Source of the DNA: DATAFT01 sp035544635
Lineage (GTDB): Bacteria > Acidobacteriota > Thermoanaerobaculia > Multivoradales > Multivoraceae
Length of the DNA stretch: 5,661 bases
Reading direction: 5' to 3'
NCBI GenBank assembly: GCA_035544635.1
Contig: DATKDQ010000282.1
Coordinates: 1 to 5,661, forward strand
Shown here: positions 1 through 5,163 of the stretch, piece by piece
Position numbering within the stretch: the first letter of the stretch is position 1
Layout of the letters: every line of letters begins with the position of its first letter
Position numbers and translations under genes: made by a program
Notes under the pieces: generated by a model
The model's database searches: none
What the model saw: the letters and a program-made list of their open reading frames with translations, nothing else
What the model was told of the DNA's origin: nothing

Positions 1-663
1 ACGATGCTCGATCTGCCCGAGGAGGAGAGGGCGAAGCTGCAGGTCAAGACCGGCCTCCCGGTGCCCGGGCTCGAGGTCGAGGTGGTCGACGAGCAGGGGA
101 GCCCGGTGCCGCAGGACGACGCGACGATCGGGGAGATCGTCATTCGCGGCCCCTGGATCATGGAGGAGTACTGGAAGGACCCGGAGCGGACGGCCGAGGT
201 GTGGCGCGGCGGCTGGTTCCACACCGGCGACGTCGCGCGCGTGGACGGCGAGGGCCACATCACGATCGCCGACCGCGTCAAGGACATGATCCGCAGCGGC
301 AGCGAGATGGTGCCGACGGTGCTGCTCGAGAACCTCGCCGCCAGCGCCGACTTCGTGCTCGAGGCGACCTTCGTCGGGGTGCCCGACGAGAAGTGGGGGC
401 AGCGCCCGATGGCGATCGTGACTCCGGCCCAGGGGGTGAAGGTGACCGAGGAGCAGGTCCTCGAGTACCTCGAGCGAGAGGGCGTCGCCAAGGGAAAGAT
501 CACGCGCTGGATGCTGCCCGACTACATCCTCATCACCGACACCATTCCCAAGACCAGCGTCGGCAAGTTCGACAAGAAGGCGATCCGGGGACAGCTCGAG
601 GACCTCCTCGCCAGGGCGAAGCGGGTCGGACGTCCGGGCGCGTCCGTGGCCGCGGGGTCGTGA
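1..663 (+). CDS. AMP-forming acyl-CoA synthetase, C-terminal part (5' truncated by window)
   Basis: This is the last 220 residues of a class I adenylate-forming enzyme, which activates a carboxylic acid (probably a fatty acid) with ATP and then forms the CoA thioester. Numbering from the first visible codon, the end of the large domain shows GEIVIRGPW (about 44-52), then EEYW and GGWFHTGD with the conserved TGD at 76-78. The hinge motif DRVKDMI starts at 91. The small C-terminal domain ends with PKTSVGKFDKK, where K189 matches the catalytic adenylation lysine. The family is usually 500-560 residues long, so about 60% lies upstream; the ATG at position 4 is an internal Met, not the start. After the hinge the sequence reads SGSEM where most relatives have SGGE, a mild deviation. 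The stop overlaps the start of the following channel gene. The substrate cannot be deduced from this fragment. Family assignment is strong; chain-length preference is unknown. Confidence 0.93.
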   Translation, partial: TMLDLPEEERAKLQVKTGLPVPGLEVEVVDEQGSPVPQDDATIGEIVIRGPWIMEEYWKDPERTAEVWRGGWFHTGDVARVDGEGHITIADRVKDMIRSGSEMVPTVLLENLAASADFVLEATFVGVPDEKWGQRPMAIVTPAQGVKVTEEQVLEYLEREGVAKGKITRWMLPDYILITDTIPKTSVGKFDKKAIRGQLEDLLARAKRVGRPGASVAAGS

Positions 664-2060
664 GGGCGGGAAGCCCTCGCGCGGGCCTGTTCCTGCGCGC
701 CGGCCCGGTGCCCGGGGCGCCTCGGCTCGTCCTGCTCGCTCTGGTGCTCGGGCTGGCGTCGCTGGTAGCGCCGGCGGCGGTCGAGCCGCAGCAGCGCGCG
801 GAGGAACGCCTGCTCGACGCGGATCTCGATCCGCAGCGCGATCGCCGCATCGAGGCCACGATCGAGGCGCGGTTCGCACGGCTGGACGGCCTCGAAGGAA
901 TCTCGGCGGACGTCGCGGCCGGTGTGGTCGTGCTCACCGGCACCGCCACCAGCCTCGACGCTGCCCGCACCGCCGTCGACATCGCGGAACGGACGCGCGG
1001 GGTGGCGGCGGTGGTCGACCGTATTCAGGTCACGCGCGACCTGCGACGACTGCTCCGCCCCGCCGTCGAGCAGCTTCGCGGCGCGCTCGACGCGACCATC
1101 GCCTATCTACCGCTGATCGCCGTGGCCCTGCTCGTACTGGCCGCCTTCTTCCTGCTCTCGCGCCTCGCGACGAGGTGGGACAGGCCGTACGATCGCGTGT
1201 TCAGAAACCGGTTCCTGAGCGACTTCGCGCGTCAGGTGGTGGGCGCGGCCGTTGTGCTGGTCGGGATCCTGCTCGCGCTCGAGCTCCTGAACGCCACGAC
1301 GCTGGTGGGGGCGGTGCTGGGAGCGGCCGGAGTCGTCGGCCTCGCGGTCGGCATCGCGTTCCGCGACATGGCGGAGAACTACATCGCCTCGATTCTGCTG
1401 TCACTGCGGCGTCCGTTCTCGCCCAACGATCTGGTCACGATCGGCGAGCGCACCGGCAAGGTGATCCGCCTGACCTCGCGCGCGACCATCCTCATGACCC
1501 TCGACGGCAATCACCTGCGAATCCCGAACGCCGAGGTGTTCAAGGCGGTGATCGTGAACTACACGCGCAACCCGCTGCGGCGGCTGCGGGTCGACGCCGG
1601 AGTCGCGGTCGGAGAGGACCTGGTGCGGGCGCAACGCATCGGCGTCGAGGCGCTGCGCAGCATGGCGGGGGTGGCCGCCGACCCGCCCCCTCGCGCCGAG
1701 GTCGAGGCGATGGGCGAGTCCAACGTGCGCATCGTGTTCTTCGCCTGGATCGACCAGCGCCACGCGGCGTTCGTCGAGACCCAGAGCGAAGCGATCCGCC
1801 GGGTGAAGGAGGCGCTCGACGACGCCGAGATCGATCTGCCCGAGCCGATCTATCGGGTGCGGATGGTGGCGGCGCCCGGCACGCCCGCGCCGGTCGAGGC
1901 CGAGCCGGAACGGCCGCGGCGTCCACGCGAGTCGCCCCGCGAGGAGGTACTGCGCCCCGAGGCCGCGGTGGAAGGTGTCATCGATCGCCAGATCGCGGCG
2001 GAGCGGGCCAGCGCGCCGGACGAGCCGGACCTCCTGCGCGAAGGCGGCGAGCTCGAGTAG
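660..2060 (+). CDS. BON-domain MscS-family mechanosensitive channel
   Basis: Predicted 466-residue inner-membrane channel of the MscS family, which opens under membrane tension to release solutes. Start: GTG at 660 overlaps the upstream TGA as GTGA. An alternative GTG at 708 would place the signal peptide closer to the N-terminus. Layout: hydrophobic export segment about 22-40 ending near APAA; BON domain about 59-126 with the core GVVVLTGTATS; TM1 about 148-168; TM2 about 190-212; Gly/Ala-rich pore helix about 215-235 followed by an amphipathic stretch with FRDMAENYI; beta domain about 253-305 with NDLVTIGERTGKV and the family-typical IPN at 288-290; mixed alpha/beta cytoplasmic domain to about 403. 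A Pro/Arg/Glu-rich, probably disordered tail of about 60 residues ends the protein. MscS itself is about 286 residues; the extra length is the signal plus BON region and the tail. The BON domain should face the periplasm and may contact membrane or envelope material, which is inference. The family call is strong; the physiological stimulus is not shown. Confidence 0.9.
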   Translation: MRAGSPRAGLFLRAGPVPGAPRLVLLALVLGLASLVAPAAVEPQQRAEERLLDADLDPQRDRRIEATIEARFARLDGLEGISADVAAGVVVLTGTATSLDAARTAVDIAERTRGVAAVVDRIQVTRDLRRLLRPAVEQLRGALDATIAYLPLIAVALLVLAAFFLLSRLATRWDRPYDRVFRNRFLSDFARQVVGAAVVLVGILLALELLNATTLVGAVLGAAGVVGLAVGIAFRDMAENYIASILLSLRRPFSPNDLVTIGERTGKVIRLTSRATILMTLDGNHLRIPNAEVFKAVIVNYTRNPLRRLRVDAGVAVGEDLVRAQRIGVEALRSMAGVAADPPPRAEVEAMGESNVRIVFFAWIDQRHAAFVETQSEAIRRVKEALDDAEIDLPEPIYRVRMVAAPGTPAPVEAEPERPRRPRESPREEVLRPEAAVEGVIDRQIAAERASAPDEPDLLREGGELE

Positions 2061-2065
2061 CGCGC

Positions 2066-2080
2066 GGCCTGTTACGGGCC
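2066..2080. terminator. Small hairpin between convergent genes
   Basis: The 21-bp gap between the stops of the channel gene and the M23 peptidase gene contains GGCCTG-TTA-CGGGCC. This folds on the plus-strand RNA as a six-pair stem, including one G-U, around a three-base loop. On the other strand the wobble becomes an A-C mismatch. No T-tract follows on either side. It may help end transcription of the convergent genes, but such short GC stems are common by chance in this base composition. Confidence 0.3.
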
Positions 2081-2081
2081 A

Positions 2082-3473
2082 CTACGACGCCGCGCGCAGC
2101 TTGCGCAGGATGCGGTCCTCGATCCACTTGGGGTCCCACCACTCGATGGGGTTCACCATCTGACCGTTCACCAGCATGGTGAAGTGGAGGTGGTCGCCGC
2201 CGGCCAGCCCGGTCATCCCGCTGCGTCCGATCGGTCGAGCCTTGTCGACCATGTCCCCGGGGGCGACCTCGATCGACGACAGGTGGGCGGAGAGCGACTG
2301 CACGCCCATCCCGTGATCGAGCACGACACAGTTGCCGTAGATCCCCAGCTCGTCCGCGAAGAGCACGGTTCCGCGTGCGGCTGCCACGATCGGAGTGCCG
2401 GCGTAGGAGGCGAGGTCGAACCCGAGGTGGACCTGCCGATCGACCTCGCGGCCCCGGTAGTAGTAGGTGCGGTGGTCGGCGAACGCCGACTGCACCGCGG
2501 TGTTGGTGAAGGGATGGAACACCTCGCCGCGCCAGAGGAGCTCGGGCGCAGTCTTCTCCGCGAGCGCCGCGACGGCGGCGTTGTTCTTGCGCCGCAGCTC
2601 GCCGTTGATCGCCAGGAACCGATCGATGGTGGAGCCCTGGGGCTTCACCTCGGTGGTGCCGTCGAGGATCGCGGGCACGACCCGCTCGATGAAGGGATCG
2701 TCGAGCTCGATCCGACTCTGCTTGGGCCGCTTGGGGAAGATGCGGTGATCGAAGTCGGCGCGCGCGGAGTTGCCGGCCTGGTCGCGCGCGAACAGGTGGA
2801 TCGGCGTGTCGGTCGCCTGGTCGTGGCGCAGCGCGAAGAAGGCGACGCGCACGGCGGGGTCCGTGATGCCCACTCCCTCGGCGGTCGCTCCGGTGGCGGG
2901 GAAGCCGGGGTACTCGACGTCGCCGACCACGACACCTGATTCGACGTCCTCGGGTGTGACCCGGTAGACCACCAACTCGGCCCCGCCCTGGTTCACGTAG
3001 TGATGGGTGGACACCACGGAGAGGCGTGGTCGCTCCAGACGCACCTGGACGTCCCGGGTGGTCTCGGCGGCGATGGCGCGCAGGCCGAAGAGCACGGGCC
3101 GCGAGGCGCTGACCACGATCCGAGCCGGCCCCGACCGGATCCCGTCGACGCTCTCTCGCCCCAGGTCACGGGTCACGCGAATGCGGTTCGGCTCCTCACG
3201 CGACATCTCCGCGGCGCTCCCGGCGGAGGGATCGTCGAGCGAGAAGAGCGGCGTTCGCGCGCCCTCCTGCTCGAACAGCACCTCCAGTGACCGGAGCTCG
3301 CCGCCCGGCGCGTCGACGACGACCTCGAGCGGGGTCGTGACCCCGATGAACCTCTCGGGGCTCGGGATCTGGATCGAAGGTCCGTGAAGGCGGCCGGCGT
3401 ACCACCAGGATCCGGCGGCGGCGAGGGCGAGAACGGCGAGTGCGGCGAGGAGGACGGCCGACAGCTTGCGCAT
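2082..3473 (-). CDS. Membrane-anchored M23 (LytM-type) metallopeptidase
   Basis: Predicted 463-residue zinc peptidase of family M23, which typically cuts peptide cross-links in peptidoglycan. The ATG at 3473 is chosen because it is followed at once by MRK and a hydrophobic segment (about 6-22), a signal peptide or membrane anchor; the frame stays open further upstream but only as unlikely Arg-rich sequence. No clear Shine-Dalgarno precedes it. Residues about 30-310 are beta-rich-looking and match no domain I can name; SRPVLFGLRAI and THHYVNQGGAELVVYRV lie in this part. The catalytic domain spans about 335-445: HLGFD gives ligands H349 and D353, SAHL gives H397, and GDHLHF gives H428 and H430. 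All expected metal-binding and catalytic residues are therefore present, arguing for an active enzyme rather than a degenerate activator. It is convergent with the channel gene and divergent from arsR, so probably monocistronic. The role could be wall remodelling in the periplasm; the specific substrate is unknown. Confidence 0.92.
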   Translation of the reverse strand: MRKLSAVLLAALAVLALAAAGSWWYAGRLHGPSIQIPSPERFIGVTTPLEVVVDAPGGELRSLEVLFEQEGARTPLFSLDDPSAGSAAEMSREEPNRIRVTRDLGRESVDGIRSGPARIVVSASRPVLFGLRAIAAETTRDVQVRLERPRLSVVSTHHYVNQGGAELVVYRVTPEDVESGVVVGDVEYPGFPATGATAEGVGITDPAVRVAFFALRHDQATDTPIHLFARDQAGNSARADFDHRIFPKRPKQSRIELDDPFIERVVPAILDGTTEVKPQGSTIDRFLAINGELRRKNNAAVAALAEKTAPELLWRGEVFHPFTNTAVQSAFADHRTYYYRGREVDRQVHLGFDLASYAGTPIVAAARGTVLFADELGIYGNCVVLDHGMGVQSLSAHLSSIEVAPGDMVDKARPIGRSGMTGLAGGDHLHFTMLVNGQMVNPIEWWDPKWIEDRILRKLRAAS

Positions 3474-3714
3474 CGGCGCGATGATACCCGCAGGAATGCC
3501 GGTCACGCCGCCCGCCGAGCGCCACCGGCCGCTCGCATGCGGCGACCTCCGCGCCGCCCGTCGGGTGCCCCATCCACCCTCGACCGGCGTGCCGCGCGCT
3601 CGGGAGAACGATGACAAGTTGTTGACTGTGAGGATCTTGTGGGACGAGCGCAGGAAGCCTGGTCGGTGGAAGAAAATACTTGCATAGTTCCGCAAACATG
3701 CTAATGTCTAGCCC
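3474..3714. other. Divergent intergenic region between the M23 gene and arsR
   Basis: This 241-bp gap separates divergently transcribed genes. The left part (about 3474-3605) is as GC-rich as the coding DNA. Bases 3611-3710 count to 47 G/C in 100, clearly lower than their surroundings, as expected of promoter DNA. The arsR promoter/operator sits at the right end. On the minus strand I found no convincing -35/-10 pair for the peptidase gene; a TTGTCA at 3617-3612 has no matching -10 at the usual spacing. Short reading frames crossing the region lack coding character, and I do not call a gene here. Confidence 0.7.
3680..3707 (+). promoter_or_regulatory. Probable arsR-arsM promoter with ArsR operator dyad
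   Basis: A -35-like TTGCAT (3680-3685) is separated by 16 bases from a -10-like TAATGT (3702-3707), which is directly preceded by TGC (3699-3701), an extended -10 arrangement. Imperfect dyad symmetry fills the space between: GCATAGTT (3682-3689) faces AAACATGC (3694-3701) with 6 of 8 positions matching, and TTGC (3680-3683) faces GCAA (3692-3695) perfectly. ArsR/SmtB repressors classically bind such AT-rich dyads overlapping the promoter and let go when metalloid binds. Autoregulation is therefore likely. The -35 match is weak (TTG only), so the exact element boundaries are tentative. Confidence 0.55.
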
Positions 3715-4077
3715 ATGAACGAACCGCACACGCGGCCGGACGACCGTCGAACGGCGCTCGCCGAGCACCTTCGGCCCGAGCTGTTCCGAGCCCTCTGCGA
3801 CTCCAACCGCCTCACCCTGGTGGCGCGTCTCGCGACCGCGAGCCGGCCGCTGACCGTCACCGAGGCGTCGACCTGCTGCGGCGTCCACCTCTCGGGCGTT
3901 TCCCGGCATCTCTCGATGCTGCGCGACGCCGGAGTGCTCAAGGCGACCAAGCAGGGGCGGGAGGTCCGTTACGAGCTCGACTGCGATGCCCTCGCGGGAG
4001 CTTTGCGAGAGCTCGCCGACGCGCTCGACGCCTGTCGCGCCGTCTGCTGTGCCCAAACCGAGGAGACAGGAACATGA
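3715..4077 (+). CDS. arsR: ArsR/SmtB-family metalloid-responsive repressor
   Basis: Predicted 120-residue winged-helix repressor, normal length for the family, expected to bind the operator just upstream as a dimer and to release it when trivalent arsenic binds. The DNA-binding core runs from about 20 to 90: ELFRALCDSNRLTLVARL, then a helix-turn-helix with GVHLSGVSRHLSMLRDAGVL, and the wing KQGREVRYEL. Cysteines are plentiful: C28, C54 and C55 just before the recognition helix, C90, and a C-terminal group C107, C111, C112. C54-C55 sit near where classical ArsR proteins carry their arsenic-binding cysteines, and the C-terminal group recalls ArsR proteins that bind arsenic at their C-terminus; which group is used here is inference. 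The start ATG has no Shine-Dalgarno. The stop overlaps the arsM start as ATGA, so the two are co-transcribed and probably translationally coupled. The family call is strong; arsenic as inducer is supported mainly by the arsM partner. Confidence 0.92.
   Translation: MNEPHTRPDDRRTALAEHLRPELFRALCDSNRLTLVARLATASRPLTVTEASTCCGVHLSGVSRHLSMLRDAGVLKATKQGREVRYELDCDALAGALRELADALDACRAVCCAQTEETGT
4061..4065 (+). promoter_or_regulatory. Shine-Dalgarno for arsM inside the arsR 3' end
   Basis: AGGAG lies eight bases before the arsM ATG at 4074, within the last codons of arsR. It fixes the arsM start at the ATGA overlap and shows that arsM can initiate independently as well as by coupling. It contrasts with arsR itself, which has no such site. 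Confidence 0.7.
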
Positions 4078-5123
4078 GTGTCGTGGATCCGGGCAGTGCG
4101 AACCCGATGAAGGACAGTGAGGCGGTGCGGCTGGAAGTCTCGGCGGCGTACAGCCGGGCGCTGGAGCACGCGAAGCGCAACGCGGGCGGCTGTTGCGCGC
4201 CGGCGGCGGAGGAGACTGCAGCGGAGGAGACTGCAGCGGAGGAGACTGCAGCGGAGGAGACTGCAGCGGAGGAGACTGCAGCGGAGGAGACTGCAGCGGA
4301 GGAGACGGCAGCCGATACCTGCTGCGGCGCGGCGCCCGAGGACGCGGCACCGGCGCCGACCTCCTGCTGTGGACCGAGCGCGGCCGACCTCGGCGACGCG
4401 GCCGCGGGCGCCGGAGGCGTCGCCTCCACTCTCGCCGGCTACGGCGAGGAGCGCAAGGAGGCTCCGCAGGTCGCCTCCTTCGGCTGCGGCAATCCGCTCG
4501 CTTTCGCCGAGGTGAAGCCCGGCCAGACCGTGGTCGATCTCGGATCGGGGCCCGGGCTCGATCTCATCCTCGCCGCTCGCCGGGTGGGCCCGTCGGGCCT
4601 GGTCATCGGCATCGACATGACCGACGCCATGATCGAGGAGGCACGCCGCAACGCGGCGCGCGCCCGGCTCTCGAACATCGAAGTGCGCAAGGGCCTGATC
4701 GAGAGCCTGCCGGTCGAGGACGGCACGGTGGACTGGATCATCTCGAACTGCGTGATCAATCTCTCGCCCGAGAAGCCGCGCGTCTTCGCCGAGATCGCGC
4801 GCGTCCTGCGGCCCGGCGGGCAGTTCCGCATCTCCGACATTGTGGTCGAGGAGCTGCCGGCTTGGATCCGTGAGAGCGCGGCGGCGTACGCGGCGTGTGT
4901 CGCCGGGGCGATTCCCGAGGCCGAGTACCTCGCCGGCCTCGAGCGCGCCGGGCTCACCGACGTCGCGGTGGAGCATCGACTGGTCTACTCGGCCGCTCAG
5001 ATCCGCGGCCTCATCGACCACGACCTGAAGAGCCACGGCCTCGCATCCGACGCTCTCGCGGGAGTGCTCGACGAGATCGAGGGCAAGGTGTGGAGCGCGT
5101 ACTTCAGAGGGAGGCGCCCGTAG
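4074..5123 (+). CDS. arsM: Arsenite S-adenosylmethionine methyltransferase (ArsM) with expanded Cys-rich N-terminal region
   Basis: Predicted 349-residue cytoplasmic enzyme that methylates As(III) with S-adenosylmethionine to mono-, di- and possibly trimethyl forms. The methyltransferase fold begins near 135: FGCGNP (136-141), SAM-binding motif VVDLGSGPGLDL (153-164), acidic motif IGIDMTDAM (178-186), ISNCVINLSPEK (223-234), VLRPGGQFRISDIV (244-257), and AACVAGAIPE (273-282). C138, C226 and C275 align with C72, C174 and C224 of the alga Cyanidioschyzon merolae ArsM, the last two being arsenic ligands there. The N-terminal part holds three Cys-Cys pairs, C40-C41, C83-C84 and C98-C99; a partner equivalent to algal C44 is probably among them. 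Between the first two pairs lie seven AEETA repeats (45-79), absent from ordinary ArsM as I know the family. The catalytic domain looks intact, so activity is expected. The gene follows arsR with a four-base overlap and ends before a hairpin, making it the last gene of a two-gene operon. Confidence 0.95.
   Translation: MSVVDPGSANPMKDSEAVRLEVSAAYSRALEHAKRNAGGCCAPAAEETAAEETAAEETAAEETAAEETAAEETAAEETAADTCCGAAPEDAAPAPTSCCGPSAADLGDAAAGAGGVASTLAGYGEERKEAPQVASFGCGNPLAFAEVKPGQTVVDLGSGPGLDLILAARRVGPSGLVIGIDMTDAMIEEARRNAARARLSNIEVRKGLIESLPVEDGTVDWIISNCVINLSPEKPRVFAEIARVLRPGGQFRISDIVVEELPAWIRESAAAYAACVAGAIPEAEYLAGLERAGLTDVAVEHRLVYSAAQIRGLIDHDLKSHGLASDALAGVLDEIEGKVWSAYFRGRRP
4206..4310 (+). repeat. Seven 15-bp in-frame tandem repeats within arsM, encoding (AEETA)7
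   Basis: The unit GCGGAGGAGACTGCA occurs seven times head to tail without gaps. Units one to six are identical; the seventh (4296-4310) differs by one base, T to G, which keeps the Thr codon. Each unit encodes Ala-Glu-Glu-Thr-Ala, so gain or loss of units never breaks the frame. The near-perfect identity at nucleotide level points to recent expansion by slippage or unequal recombination rather than old protein-level constraint. The product is an acidic, probably flexible or helical linker of 35 residues between two cysteine pairs. Confidence 0.97.
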
Positions 5124-5125
5124 GG

Positions 5126-5159
5126 GGCTCCGCGGCGGGCCTGCGCCGTCCGCGGCGCC
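5126..5159. terminator. GC-rich hairpin between convergent arsM and FAD-oxidase genes
   Basis: The 40-bp gap between the two stops holds a long inverted repeat. Bases 5126-5135 pair with 5150-5159 at nine of ten positions (one T-C mismatch); after a two-by-two internal loop, 5138-5140 pair with 5145-5147 around a four-base loop. The structure is nearly symmetric, so it could form in RNA from either direction. There is no T-tract, so classic intrinsic termination is not shown; it may act as a bidirectional stop or a 3' end stabiliser. Confidence 0.5.
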
Positions 5160-5163
5160 AGAG

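Noticed and set aside
201..659. Upstream extension of the channel reading frame inside the acyl-CoA synthetase gene
   Set aside because: The translated extension is Arg/Gly-rich shadow sequence overlapping well-conserved synthetase motifs; the GTG at 660 gives a natural start followed by an export signal.
3539..3557. GCGGCG/CGCCGC inverted repeat in the intergenic region
   Set aside because: A six-base stem of pure G and C is expected by chance here and is not placed at a gene end.
3622..3627. TTGACT as a -35 for arsR
   Set aside because: No A/T-rich -10 lies 15-19 bases downstream; the element pair at 3680-3707 fits better.
3474..3695. N-terminal extension of the M23 peptidase to an ATG at 3695
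   Set aside because: It would add 74 residues of low-complexity sequence before the signal anchor and would place the start inside the arsR promoter.
4215..4296. Six CTGCAG palindromes spaced 15 bp apart, considered as a protein-binding array
   Set aside because: They arise automatically at the junctions of the coding tandem repeat; nothing else suggests a binding array.
4206..4310. Tandem repeat considered as a CRISPR array
   Set aside because: Units are 15 bp, contiguous and without spacers, and they are in frame within a conserved gene.
3196..4350. Minus-strand reading frame of 384 codons spanning the M23 5' end, the arsR promoter and arsR
   Set aside because: It crosses three well-supported features, is Arg/Pro-rich and shows no domain; long stop-free frames are expected at this GC content.
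4193..4873. Plus-strand frame with GGDCS repeats in arsM
   Set aside because: Out-of-frame reading of the same tandem repeat; the rest is Arg-rich without coding character.
3969..5036. Long minus-strand reading frame of 355 codons opposite arsM
   Set aside because: It is the antisense shadow of a strongly conserved methyltransferase in GC-rich DNA; its repeat tract merely mirrors the 15-bp units.
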